A DNA stretch of 44,405 nucleotides from Nostoc sp. LPT. Lineage in GTDB: Bacteria > Cyanobacteriota > Cyanobacteriia > Cyanobacteriales > Nostocaceae. A program made the position numbers and the translations under genes. This document shows, piece by piece, positions 1-7,659 of the stretch. The notes under the pieces were generated by a model. That model was not told the DNA's origin. It saw nothing but the letters and a program-made list of their open reading frames with translations, and did no database searches. The DNA lies in the NCBI RefSeq assembly GCF_017115165.1, contig NZ_JABXKF010000028.1, forward strand, positions 1 through 44,405, given 5' to 3'. Position 1 is the stretch's first letter; each line of letters begins with the position of its first letter.

Positions 1-82
1 AAAATCGCTACACTCCACTATTTCTCATGCTTCCGCCTCCTTGTCACCCCTTCAGAATATCTACTTATTTCAACTTGACAGA

Positions 83-142
83 AGTATTGAGTGAAGACTC
101 AATACTATATGACCAGTTTGTTAAAGAAGTATTTTCAATACT
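83..142. terminator. Paired hairpins downstream of the bestrophin gene
   Basis: A perfect 10-bp inverted repeat (AGTATTGAGT at 83-92, ACTCAATACT at 97-106, loop GAAG) is followed by a second, related hairpin (AGTATT at 128, AATACT ending at 142). Both lie just past the stop of the minus-strand bestrophin gene. Read on the minus strand, the nearer hairpin is followed by CTTCTTT, which is compatible with intrinsic termination but is not a strong T-run. The rest of 1-168 shows no gene. Confidence 0.4.
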
Positions 143-168
143 ACAATAATTTGTAATGTCTATTTTAA

Positions 169-1074
169 TCAGATATTTTCTGTGTGCGATCGCGTATTGG
201 GAGTCAAAGTAATTAAATCATCAATATTACGCTTCATTGTCTCGCAAATTGCATCTAATGGTAAATCATTAGCGTCATAACCAAAGGGGTTTTCTATCTC
301 TAAGCCAATGGCTTCAATGCCAAATACAGTGAACCCAACTAAAGAAGAAATTAAACCTGTCCACCAACCAAGACTATCTACTATTTGAAATGGTAGCAGA
401 AAGCAATATAATATCAGCAATTGCTTCAAATGAATAGCATAAGCAAGCGGCATAGGCGTTTTTAAAATACGTTCGCAAGCACCTAAATTATCCACAAGAT
501 TATTCAATAATTCTTGCATAGATGTTAGTTGGTAGCTGTTAAGGCAATTACGATTATACTGTTCCTGTAAATAATCTCCTATCCAAAAGGCAACCTCTAT
601 GGGGGGATTATTCATAATCTTCAGTTTTATGTACTTAGTAGATGGCATTAAATCTTCTAACTCGCTATTGACAGCTTCTCCTCGCAAATGTAATTTAGTT
701 GTTACAGCAAAAGCTGCTAATAAGTTTAATGCTGTAATTTTCTTGTCTTTATCTTCTGGTGAAATTTCATCAACTGATACCCAAATTTGCCGCGCTAGAT
801 TTCGGACGTTATTTACTATAGATCCCCAGCATTTTCTCCCTTCCCAAAATCGCTCATAAGCAGTATTTGTACGAAAGACAAGTAACAAACCTAAAACAAT
901 ACTAGGAATAACACTTCCTAAAATAGGTTGGGATACAGGTTTGTCAAAATGGTGAAGCAGAGAAATTAAAAATCCGAAAGCTCCACACCATAAAATATGT
1001 TTGAAAATTGCTTTCGTCACTGAACCTTTAGGTTGTAGTGCTGTGTGCACCCATTTGATTTTTTCGGCTATCAT
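169..1074 (-). CDS. Bestrophin-family (UPF0187) membrane channel
   Basis: This 301-aa integral membrane protein belongs to the bestrophin/UPF0187 (YneE-like) family of ion channels. The N-terminal part has hydrophobic segments around residues 25-65 followed by the family-typical 'RTNTAYERFWEGRKCWG' stretch. A second hydrophobic block lies near 215-260, followed by 'ENPFGYDANDLPLD', another hallmark of the family (the acidic, cation-binding clasp region in bestrophins). Length is normal for bacterial members. In cyanobacteria related proteins are thought to pass chloride or bicarbonate, but nothing here fixes the ion. It starts with ATG and stands alone; the next gene is over 700 bases away. 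Family assignment is confident, substrate is unknown. Confidence 0.9.
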   Translation of the reverse strand: MIAEKIKWVHTALQPKGSVTKAIFKHILWCGAFGFLISLLHHFDKPVSQPILGSVIPSIVLGLLLVFRTNTAYERFWEGRKCWGSIVNNVRNLARQIWVSVDEISPEDKDKKITALNLLAAFAVTTKLHLRGEAVNSELEDLMPSTKYIKLKIMNNPPIEVAFWIGDYLQEQYNRNCLNSYQLTSMQELLNNLVDNLGACERILKTPMPLAYAIHLKQLLILYCFLLPFQIVDSLGWWTGLISSLVGFTVFGIEAIGLEIENPFGYDANDLPLDAICETMKRNIDDLITLTPNTRSHTENI

Positions 1075-1192
1075 GTAGTCACCCTAATAAAATATTTATT
1101 GAACCGATATATTCAGCATTTATTAGCTTAAAAATAATCATTACAAAACTAGCAGAATTAGTAAATAGATACTAGAAAAACTATTCTTGCTA

Positions 1193-1445
1193 AGAGGTTG
1201 TTTGAAAAGTGGTATGTTGTGATTTTAATCGAATTATTACCCCCCTCAATCCCCCCGATATATTGGGGGGAAATAAGAAAATCCGGTTCCCTCACGCCAC
1301 TTGCTTTTCCCAAGGGGAAGGGGAGACGCTGCGCGAACAAGTCGGGCATTGCCCGCCCAACGCAGTGGCTCCCCAATATAGCGGGGAGGGTTAGGGTGGG
1401 GTAAAAATATTTGATACATCAATCATGACTTTTCAAACATTCTCT
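1193..1445. mobile_element. MITE-like element with TA-flanked terminal inverted repeats
   Basis: The ends form an inverted repeat: AGAGGTTGTTTGAAAAGT (1193-1210) against ACTTTTCAAACATTCTCT (1428-1445), 16 of 18 positions pairing. A TA dinucleotide sits at each outer edge, as left by Tc1/mariner or IS630-type transposition. The 250-bp interior has no convincing gene; it is made of paired C-rich and G-rich tracts (CCCCCC near 1253 against GGGGGG near 1265, and GCTCCCCAATATAGCGGGGAG near 1369). The remaining spacer, 1075-1192 and 1446-1795, shows no gene. Confidence 0.6.
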
Positions 1446-1795
1446 AAAAACATAATATTCTGACGGTTATGTATTGTATTCTAGTTTCTGTTATAGAATT
1501 TCAAGCCCGGTTAAATACTTCTTATTACTACTGACACAAAGAGTTTTTTGATCGTCAATTAGGTAAATATTATATAAAAGTCAAAAGCGATGCCTACATG
1601 ACAATTGTAAATAAATGTAAAGATTTTTCCGTGGCTGCATAAACTCCACATTTCATCCCGATAAATCTATGGAAGAAAAGGTATATTCCTATCGATAATG
1701 TTCATACAGCATTAGTCGGTATCATGTACCTTAGTAAATCAAAAAGTTCTAGCCTGTAAAAATCCTGCCCTGTACATTAAATATCTAGACATAAC

Positions 1796-2203
1796 TTATT
1801 GGGTTATGTCTTTTTTGTTGTCATTAGTCTCGAAACGTTGAATTTCAATCAAATAACCATCAGGATCGCGGAAAAAACAATGGTAAATGTTGTATTTTTC
1901 ATTTAATGTAGGTGGCTTTTCAAATTCGACGCCACGTTTTTTGAGATATTCAAACCATTCATCCACCTGCTGTGTTACTAGGGTAAAAATAATATTTGAT
2001 TGCTTATCGGTTGGAGGAGCCGATGTTGCGCTTGCTTGACATAATCCTAAGTATCCAGAACCACTAACAGTATAAATTCGGCAGGTTCCTTGGTCAAGCC
2101 ATAACTCCAAGCCTAGCTTTTGTTCGTAGAATTCTGTAGATACATTGAGATTATGGGTAGAAAAGAAGGTAACTTGTTGGTCGATTTGCGGATGAGTAGA
2201 CAT
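1796..2203 (-). CDS. VOC-family (glyoxalase/bleomycin-resistance fold) protein
   Basis: A protein of about 135 aa with one vicinal-oxygen-chelate fold. Typical landmarks are 'FYEQKLGLELW' near the N-terminus, 'NIIFTLVTQQVDEWFEYLKKRGVEF' in the middle, and the C-terminal 'IYHCFFRDPDGYLIEIQRF', where the Glu is the usual metal ligand. VOC proteins act as lyases, dioxygenases or antibiotic-binding proteins, usually as dimers; the substrate cannot be read from the sequence. An ATG three codons upstream (2212) is possible, but the ATG at 2203 opens the conserved part. No operon partner is visible. Confidence 0.8.
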   Translation of the reverse strand: MSTHPQIDQQVTFFSTHNLNVSTEFYEQKLGLELWLDQGTCRIYTVSGSGYLGLCQASATSAPPTDKQSNIIFTLVTQQVDEWFEYLKKRGVEFEKPPTLNEKYNIYHCFFRDPDGYLIEIQRFETNDNKKDITQ

Positions 2204-2209
2204 AAAACA

Positions 2210-2238
2210 CATTTGAGTATATACCCTAACGACATCGG
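2210..2238. repeat. Diverged 29-bp direct repeat, copy A
   Basis: This stretch starting CATTTGAGTATATACCC matches 2542-2570 (CATTTGAGTGTATACCC...) at 23 of 29 positions, mostly with transitions. About 50-60 bp later each copy is followed by a CTCCAGA...TCTGGAG hairpin and a T-rich run. The layout suggests a duplicated small transcription unit or duplicated regulatory segment. Confidence 0.5.
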
Positions 2239-2289
2239 GCGATCGCAGATGTAAAAATTGATTGATGTTAGAAACCTGTTACTGCTCCA

Positions 2290-2364
2290 GAATGCCTTAA
2301 GTGCATCTGGAGTTTCCTTTTGAAAAAAGCTATAAAAATTTTCCCAATCATCGTGATATGCCAA
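2290..2364 (-). pseudogene. Possible remnant of a carboxymuconolactone decarboxylase/AhpD-like gene
   Basis: An ATG-started frame reads 'MAYHDDWENFYSFFQKETPD' then 'ALKAFW', which resembles the N-terminus of AhpD-like proteins (typically ...PEALKAFW... followed by a Lys-Glu-Leu-Ile helix and a CxxC site). After residue 27 the similarity vanishes and the frame runs into the VOC gene. There is no CxxC and no downstream domain. It may be a broken leftover or chance similarity; the same bases also form the hairpin at 2285-2312. Confidence 0.25.
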
Positions 2365-2451
2365 AACATGGCTAAATAAGGATGCATACTGAATTATCTA
2401 TATTTACCACGGGCATCACTTATTGATGTACCCCTCCTACCAAACAACTCT

Positions 2452-2488
2452 CGCAAAACAGCCTCAGTTTACCTGGGGCTGTTTTGCG
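2452..2488. terminator. Strong 16-bp hairpin between repeat copies
   Basis: CGCAAAACAGCCTCAG (2452-2467) pairs with CTGGGGCTGTTTTGCG (2473-2488) around a 5-base loop TTTAC, with one U-G type mismatch. The GC-rich core flanked by A4 and T4 tracts is the form of a bidirectional intrinsic terminator. No complete gene ends directly at it on either strand, so it may end an unannotated short transcript. Confidence 0.5.
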
Positions 2489-2541
2489 TTACTTCCCACA
2501 GAGAAGGAATCTAAACAAGAATCCTCAAATACTTTTATCTA

Positions 2542-2570
2542 CATTTGAGTGTATACCCGGATGACGTAGG
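2542..2570. repeat. Diverged 29-bp direct repeat, copy B
   Basis: This is the second copy of the segment at 2210-2238 in the same orientation. It is followed 49 bases later by the hairpin-plus-T-run at 2619-2654. It has no coding potential. Confidence 0.5.
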
Positions 2571-2618
2571 ATTTTATCAGGGTGAAAATTTGGTATAGGT
2601 AAATGCGTATCTTTCCTG

Positions 2619-2654
2619 ACTCCAGATTTGTCACAAACATTTCTGGAGTTTTTA
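2619..2654 (+). terminator. Intrinsic-terminator-like hairpin
   Basis: ACTCCAGA (2619-2626) and TCTGGAGT (2642-2649) form a perfect 8-bp stem followed directly by a T-run. With repeat copy B about 80 bases upstream it would delimit a transcript of roughly 100 nt on the plus strand. Confidence 0.45.
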
Positions 2655-2787
2655 TCATTACTGGAGTTTGAAATTAGCCATCTAGTCTAGATAGTGAATA
2701 TTTTATTTTGATTATCAACACGTATGTTATAGCTGTGCAGTAAAATAAATATAAATTAGGAATTCTTATAAGAATTACTGAGAAAGT

Positions 2788-3006
2788 ATGGAAATCTCAA
2801 ATTTTACTCCTCAGAGAGACATGCCACAGCTACAAGCTTCAGAAACACTTGTACAAGCTAAGAGTATCAGCCGTCGGGAGTTTATGAAATTGTCATTAGA
2901 AGAACGGCGATGCATATTGGCAGCACAGGCTGAGTTAATGTTATTACATTACGAGCAAGATAGAGAATGGCAGGAGTTACAGACAGGAGACTTGATTGAT
3001 TATTAG
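2788..3006 (+). CDS. Orphan antitoxin-like small protein
   Basis: This 72-aa protein has the pattern 'SRREFMKLSLEERRCILAAQ' then 'AELMLLHYEQDREWQELQTG', ending in 'DLIDY'. Cyanobacterial proteins with this pattern are common as the upstream partner of PemK/MazF- or PIN-type toxins. Here the following 85 bases hold no toxin gene and the next gene (LRAT-like) is on the opposite strand, so the toxin has been lost or the protein acts alone. The first 25 residues are variable leader-like sequence; an internal ATG at 2821 would shorten it. The antitoxin role is inferred from family resemblance only. Confidence 0.6.
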   Translation: MEISNFTPQRDMPQLQASETLVQAKSISRREFMKLSLEERRCILAAQAELMLLHYEQDREWQELQTGDLIDY

Positions 3007-3090
3007 CTTTTTTACTTATAAATAGGGTTATCTGGCTTGCTGATTTTGATCCGACAGTGAAAGCATAAATAACAAAGGTCTGCTCTTTTT

Positions 3091-3612
3091 TTAAAGTAAG
3101 TTTAAAAACCTATTATCATTGTCATCATCGTCTTGATCTCTCCCAAGATTTAATATATTTTCTATACTTTTATGTATATATTTTTTACTTGATTCCGCCG
3201 ATTGAATCACATTTATTAGGTTTTTAGACAAACCATCAGCGACAGCAATACCATTATGTCCTACAATTTCTTTAGCATTCTCCACTTGAAGACTAATTGG
3301 TTTGCCTATTTTACAATAACGTGCAAAATGCTCACAGTTATTATAAAAAATATTGTATGTTTCTTCTCCTAACCTTCGTTTTGCTCTCATAAAGACAACT
3401 ATTGGAGGATCAAATGTATCATATTTCTCAATATAAACTTTCCTGTTTTTAGCAAACTCAATCATAGAAACCCATAGGATTATTCCATCATTTCTGTCTT
3501 TATATTTTTTTTGATAATGAATAACAGTTTCGTTACCACAATCGATTCCATGATGATAAGGAGGTTTATCATTATTATAAATACTACAGTATATGTGATC
3601 TCCTTGTGCCAT
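3091..3612 (-). CDS. LRAT-like (NlpC/P60 superfamily) protein
   Basis: A 173-aa protein resembling lecithin:retinol acyltransferase-type domains, circularly permuted papain-fold thiol enzymes. The core motifs are visible: 'GDHIY' at residues 4-8, 'YHHGIDCG' with the catalytic-type His at 20-21, and 'NNCEHFARYCKIGKP' with the nucleophile Cys 93. Related proteins transfer or hydrolyse acyl groups on lipids or proteins; the bacterial substrates are largely unknown. The C-terminal 60 residues after the Cys motif are hydrophilic and end in an Asp-rich stretch, with no obvious membrane helix. A GGAGAT ribosome-binding site stands 6 bases before the ATG. It is monocistronic, tail-to-tail with the antitoxin-like gene. 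Confidence 0.75.
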   Translation of the reverse strand: MAQGDHIYCSIYNNDKPPYHHGIDCGNETVIHYQKKYKDRNDGIILWVSMIEFAKNRKVYIEKYDTFDPPIVVFMRAKRRLGEETYNIFYNNCEHFARYCKIGKPISLQVENAKEIVGHNGIAVADGLSKNLINVIQSAESSKKYIHKSIENILNLGRDQDDDDNDNRFLNLL

Positions 3613-3951
3613 TATTGATCTCCAGATATAACTATATATTTATTTTTAAATCTTTAGGCACATTTTATTAAATGGATTACTTATTTGTCATGAGTAAAAG
3701 TCGTAAATTTTTTCAATCAAGTTAGAAAAATCTTTAATTAGAAAGGTTTAAATATTAGATTTTGTCTAAGTAAATATTCAGTAAAATCAATAAAAAATAT
3801 AAAACATTATAGAAAGTAAATCGCAAAACATAAAGTAAATTAGAAGCGCGATAGCACCAATCTTATTGATCTGACTCCGAGGAAAAATAGTTAAGCGATC
3901 GCACTTCCAATTTTGACTAAATCAAAGTGCGATTGCACTAAATATAAATGT
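3613..3951. other. AT-rich spacer
   Basis: No gene, RNA gene or strong hairpin was seen. It contains a GCGATCGC octamer near 3895 and related sequence near 3845, and presumably the promoter of the LRAT-like gene on its left side. Confidence 0.6.
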
Positions 3952-4776
3952 TTATTTCGTTGTATATGTCACAAAAATATCCTTTTTCATTTCAACTTCT
4001 GCCGGTGCATCTGGATTATAAACTGGTGATAATAAAAAACTAGCAAACGACGGTAAAGGAACTCCAGTTTTAGAACCACATGAGGGATAAAATAATGTGT
4101 AAAATGGCTCGGCTACAGAAGGAGTACTAAGTTTAACTTCCATCGCAGTTGCTAAAGCCTGAGCGCGGCTTTGAGCATCTTTCATCGCTGATTGATAAAC
4201 TGAACTCTGCAAAGCCTGACAGTCATTTACTGCATATTCAACACCCACACTCTTGACAGAAAGGTTTTCAATTTGGCTCGTGGACTTATTCGTTGTACCA
4301 ACAATTTCCTGGACGCGATCGCGTGTTGGTTTTTCTAGTCTCACCAATATCTTGGCGTTATTGTCACTGGAATTAGGGTTAATCTGCACTTGAATTTTAT
4401 CAGCCCTAATGCCTTTGGCAACTAAGCTATTAACTATAGGCTCAAGAGTTGCTTTAGTTAGGGATTTTTTGCTTGGTAAAGATTCTGCTGCTGTTTTGTA
4501 ATTTAAAAGTAGAGTCGGTAAGGATATGGGACGGGTTTCGGGTAGAGATGATGGTTGCGTTTGTAACTGATCATTGCTACTTCCGCTACTGAATACCAAC
4601 TCAATATCTGCTGTATCTGCTGGCACTCTCACTACGCCTTGACCGATTACCATTAATGAATGGCGATCGCTTGCTGGTGGGTAAAATAATTGGGCATTAG
4701 TGACTTTGGGTGTTAATGTCCCTATCCCAACAGTCACAGTAATATTTAGCAGTATTAAAGCAGTTATTTTTTTCAT
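3952..4776 (-). CDS. SIMPL (DUF541) domain exported protein
   Basis: A predicted periplasmic protein of about 274 aa. The ATG at 4776 gives a clean Sec signal peptide (Lys-Lys, then 'ITALILLNITVTVGIGTLTP', then a small-residue cleavage site near 'TNA'); the longer reading from a TTG at 4812 would bury it, so I prefer 4776. The body has SIMPL features: 'LMVIGQGVVRVPADTADIEL' near the N-terminus, a central 'IRADKIQVQINPN' and a C-terminal 'AMKDAQSRAQALATAMEVKL'. SIMPL proteins (e.g. E. coli YggE) form oligomeric envelope proteins linked to stress resistance; no activity can be assigned. It has no operon partner. Confidence 0.85.
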   Translation of the reverse strand: MKKITALILLNITVTVGIGTLTPKVTNAQLFYPPASDRHSLMVIGQGVVRVPADTADIELVFSSGSSNDQLQTQPSSLPETRPISLPTLLLNYKTAAESLPSKKSLTKATLEPIVNSLVAKGIRADKIQVQINPNSSDNNAKILVRLEKPTRDRVQEIVGTTNKSTSQIENLSVKSVGVEYAVNDCQALQSSVYQSAMKDAQSRAQALATAMEVKLSTPSVAEPFYTLFYPSCGSKTGVPLPSFASFLLSPVYNPDAPAEVEMKKDIFVTYTTK

Positions 4777-4869
4777 ATCCTGGGAATGTCCTTTGAACTT
4801 AGTAATTGTCAAAGTTTACACCTCAAGAGGAATATACTGAATCCTTTATCCAAAATAATTGACTAAAAA

Positions 4870-4945
4870 AGGTACTGGTGATTGGGAATTGGGGATTAGG
4901 GGCTGGGGAAGAATTATTCTAATCCTCATCCCTAATTCTACATAT
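4870..4945. repeat. Low-complexity intergenic repeat
   Basis: The G-rich run GATTGGGAATTGGGGATTAG continues to about 4910 and is followed by a complementary T/C-rich tract. It is the same type of GGGGAATT/GGGGATT sequence found in spacers and inside genes elsewhere in the window. Confidence 0.5.
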
Positions 4946-5102
4946 AGTGCCAACCATCAAAGAAAGGTTGCGCTTTGACAAAAAATATTGAGCCAATCCC
5001 ACGTTTTTTACACTGACTTTAGTCGTGAGATTAGCTGAAAATTCAAAAATTAACTGCGTACATGATTATATCTCAGCAGAGAGCCAAATTTTATTAAAGA
5101 TA

Positions 5103-5477
5103 TTAACCAAACCAGTGGGAAGGTTCACAAGCTGGTTCAACTGTTTCACAAACATGATGGTTAATCCAATCTGATTTTTCTTGAACGATTAGACAAATGC
5201 CTTGGTGAATCAAATTCTGTAAATGTAGTTGCTGCTCTAAGGGTTTACGAGGCAATTTGTAATAAGCCAAGCTTCCTTGTTCAGCCTCCGGTGGAATCTG
5301 TTCGTCAGACATGACGCTGTAAAAGGAAGGAATGCGATTGAGGACGAAAGTAATTAGCTCTTGGCGTAAATCAGGAATCGCAAAGGCTTGTTGATATGGA
5401 TCGGATGGATATGTATTCAAAACACTTTCAATTTCTTCCACTATTGATTGTTGTGTTAAATTGACTACCGTTTTCAT
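5103..5477 (-). CDS. ComFB-like late competence family protein
   Basis: A 124-aa soluble protein. The central 'ELITFVLNRIPSFYSVM' is the ComFB signature (cyanobacterial members read roughly TFALNRLPxLYASS), preceded by an N-terminal helix 'QQSIVEEIESVLNTYP'. Cyanobacterial ComFB proteins have been described as nucleotide second-messenger receptors that affect motility or competence; whether this divergent member binds a nucleotide cannot be judged. The C-terminus has two Cys (residues 114 and 120) in 'HHVCETVEPACEPSHWFG', an unusual tail. It is a single gene; AGGAG lies about 10 bases before the ATG. Confidence 0.7.
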   Translation of the reverse strand: MKTVVNLTQQSIVEEIESVLNTYPSDPYQQAFAIPDLRQELITFVLNRIPSFYSVMSDEQIPPEAEQGSLAYYKLPRKPLEQQLHLQNLIHQGICLIVQEKSDWINHHVCETVEPACEPSHWFG

Positions 5478-5985
5478 GATTTTTAAACTCCTTTTTTAAT
5501 CAAGTCAATGCTTGGTTTAGAAAATAACTTTTTTAGATGGTCATGTCCTGATGACAACCAGTCAAATTACTTTTAGCTAATAGATACAATCAACCCCGAA
5601 ACTAGCTTTTTATCTTGGTACAATATCAGACATTTGGCTTTGCTTATTTTAGTTAAATTTTATACTGTTTCACAGCATCACTTATTAAAATAGCGTCCAA
5701 CCATCTGGTAAGTTAGCGACATTTTATATTTATAATCATAATTATTTCAAATTTCTGCCAAAAAGGCAGAAATCTACATAAAACGCAGTATCAAAGCTAG
5801 GGGATCAAGGTTAACAGCAATAAAATAACTTGAATTAGGAACAAGTTTTGAATGAAATTAAGCTTTTTGAGTAATTGACATCACTTTTTAGGCTTGGGGC
5901 AAAATTTGCTATTTCATCTAAAAAACTTATTTGTTGCACTTTGATTTAGTCAGTCATAAAAATTGCGACTCACTATAGTGCAGAA
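5478..5985. other. Gene-free spacer with one perfect hairpin
   Basis: There are no credible genes in these 500 bases. At 5751-5773 a perfect 9-bp stem (ATTTCTGCC / GGCAGAAAT) encloses an A5 loop. It has no following T-run in either direction, so it is more likely a repeat or RNA structure than a terminator. Confidence 0.55.
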
Positions 5986-6682
5986 TCAGTCTAGCGACAG
6001 ATGAAATGAACGGGTAAAAACGTTTAAAAAGTTCACATTATCGAAAGGGAGATAACGCAACTGATTGTTAATTTCATCAGCCGCAGCTAATCCAGAAAGC
6101 ATCGCACCTTTTACAAGATTGCCGCCACACCAATTACCACAGCAAACTAAAGGTAAGCCTGTTGTCAAAAGAAGCAGGGGAGCAGGGAGCGGGGAGCAGG
6201 AGCAGGGGAGAGAGCCTGGGACGAAGCTTGTAACCCCTCCCCAGCCGAGCCTTACAAAGGTAGGTATTTTGTATTTGGTCATTTTTTGACTATTTCAGCT
6301 GATGCTTAAATCCTGAAACGACCAAATCACGTTAAACACTTGAGAATTTTCTCAACTATTTTCAAGATTCTAAAAAACCTACCCTTGAAAGCCCTGCTCC
6401 CTTCCCCTCTGCCTCTTCGGTGAGTTCGTAAACCTCATCTGTCCAAACTTCGAGGATATGGCACGCTCGCAATATCTCCACAAAACGTCTAAATAATTCA
6501 CCCTTTGGCTTCAGGTAACAAGCCCCATGATCCACCAAAGTTCCATGCAAGCGGCGTGTAGCTAGTCTTCCTCCCAAACCACGCGACTTTTCCACCACTA
6601 CCACCGAATATCCAGCTTGACTTAACTGCTGGGCGTAGACTAAATCGGCAATTCTGGCACCAATCACTGCAATATCAGTCAT
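5986..6682 (-). pseudogene. Collapsed FAD-dependent oxidoreductase (renalase-like)
   Basis: The 5' part (6682-6362) encodes 'MTDIAVIGARIADLVYAQQL' and 'EKSRGLGGRLATRR', the FAD-binding N-terminus of cyanobacterial NAD(P)/FAD oxidoreductases, but the dinucleotide motif GxGxxG reads GARIAD and the frame stops after 106 codons. The 3' part (about 6165-5986) encodes 'LPLVCCGNWCGGNLVKGAML' then 'SGLAAADEIN', the C-terminal FAD-contact region of the same family. The middle, roughly 200 residues in intact relatives, is missing and replaced by a G-rich repeat (6170-6225). I read this as one gene killed by internal deletion plus repeat insertion. The spacer 6683-6816 carries more heptamer-like repeats (TAGTTAT/TGGTTAT). 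Confidence 0.75.
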
Positions 6683-6816
6683 GAGTCAATAGTCCTTAGT
6701 TAGTTATTGGTCATTAGTTATTGGTTATTATCAAAGGACAAAATTACTACTAATGACTGCTGAAAGCTAATAGTAGAATAAGGTACAGAAAGCTGCACGG
6801 AAGGGAGGAAGGGAAA

Positions 6817-7659
6817 GTGGATGAAATGAGGGCGGCGCTAGAGTTAGCGACCGAAGAAGAGTTGCAAGACTTAACGGCAATTCTATTTAGTCGTAAGTTC
6901 AATCCCTTAGACTATGTACACACACCCGAACCCATCGAAGTACAAAGCCAAGACCGCAAAGCTTGGTTAGATGCACTAGAGGGCCGCTTTCGTTTTTTGG
7001 CGGCAGATGGGATGACAGTATTACGGGGACGCACAGGGCAGGTAACTTACCGACAAGCGTTAGTTCAAGTATGTAAGTATCTAAAAATTCCCTATTCTCA
7101 TCAGCTGGCAACTATTGATTTAGAAGCAGAAGTATTTTTGCATCTGCTAGGACAGGTGTGGAAAAAATTGCCGGAACAGGAAAAGCAAAAATTGACTATA
7201 CAGGTGCAGCGTCAGCTGCTGAAATCAGAACTAAAACAACCCCTACCACTTTTATTGCAACGCGATCCCTTGGGATTACTTTTTAAAGGCGGTAGTGCGC
7301 TGGCGGTTACTTCTCTTCTCCAGCCACTTGTACTTAAGCAAATTGCCCGTCAATTTGCCATTCACTTTGCTACTTATGAAGTAGCAAAACAAGCGGCAAT
7401 TACAGGCTCAGAAGCAGCTGCAACCCAATTTCAAAGCTATGTAACCATGCAAATGGCGCAACGGGGTATGACAGTGAGTGCAGCTCGTTATGGGGCAGCC
7501 CGCACGATGTTTGCTGTGATTGGCCCAATGATGTGGACTTGGTTTATTGCAGATTTAGGCTGGAGAGCGATCGCCACTAACTATGGTCGAATCATCCCCA
7601 CTATCTTCGCCTTAGCTCAAATTCGCCTCACCCGTGAGGAATGTTGGGAGCCAGCTTGA
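6817..7659 (+). CDS. YaaW-family (UPF0174) protein
   Basis: A 280-aa protein matching the YaaW/UPF0174 type: an N-terminal helical part beginning 'MRAALELATEEELQDLTAIL', a middle basic/amphipathic region, and a C-terminal hydrophobic half ending 'PMMWTWFIADLGWRAIATNY' and then 'IIPTIFALAQIRLTR', which are family hallmarks. Function is not known. GGAGGAAGG precedes the start by about 10 bases; the start at 6817 is GTG, and the ATG at 6823 is a close alternative. Its 3' end overlaps the next gene by 19 bases, so the two are probably co-transcribed. Confidence 0.75.
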   Translation: MDEMRAALELATEEELQDLTAILFSRKFNPLDYVHTPEPIEVQSQDRKAWLDALEGRFRFLAADGMTVLRGRTGQVTYRQALVQVCKYLKIPYSHQLATIDLEAEVFLHLLGQVWKKLPEQEKQKLTIQVQRQLLKSELKQPLPLLLQRDPLGLLFKGGSALAVTSLLQPLVLKQIARQFAIHFATYEVAKQAAITGSEAAATQFQSYVTMQMAQRGMTVSAARYGAARTMFAVIGPMMWTWFIADLGWRAIATNYGRIIPTIFALAQIRLTREECWEPA

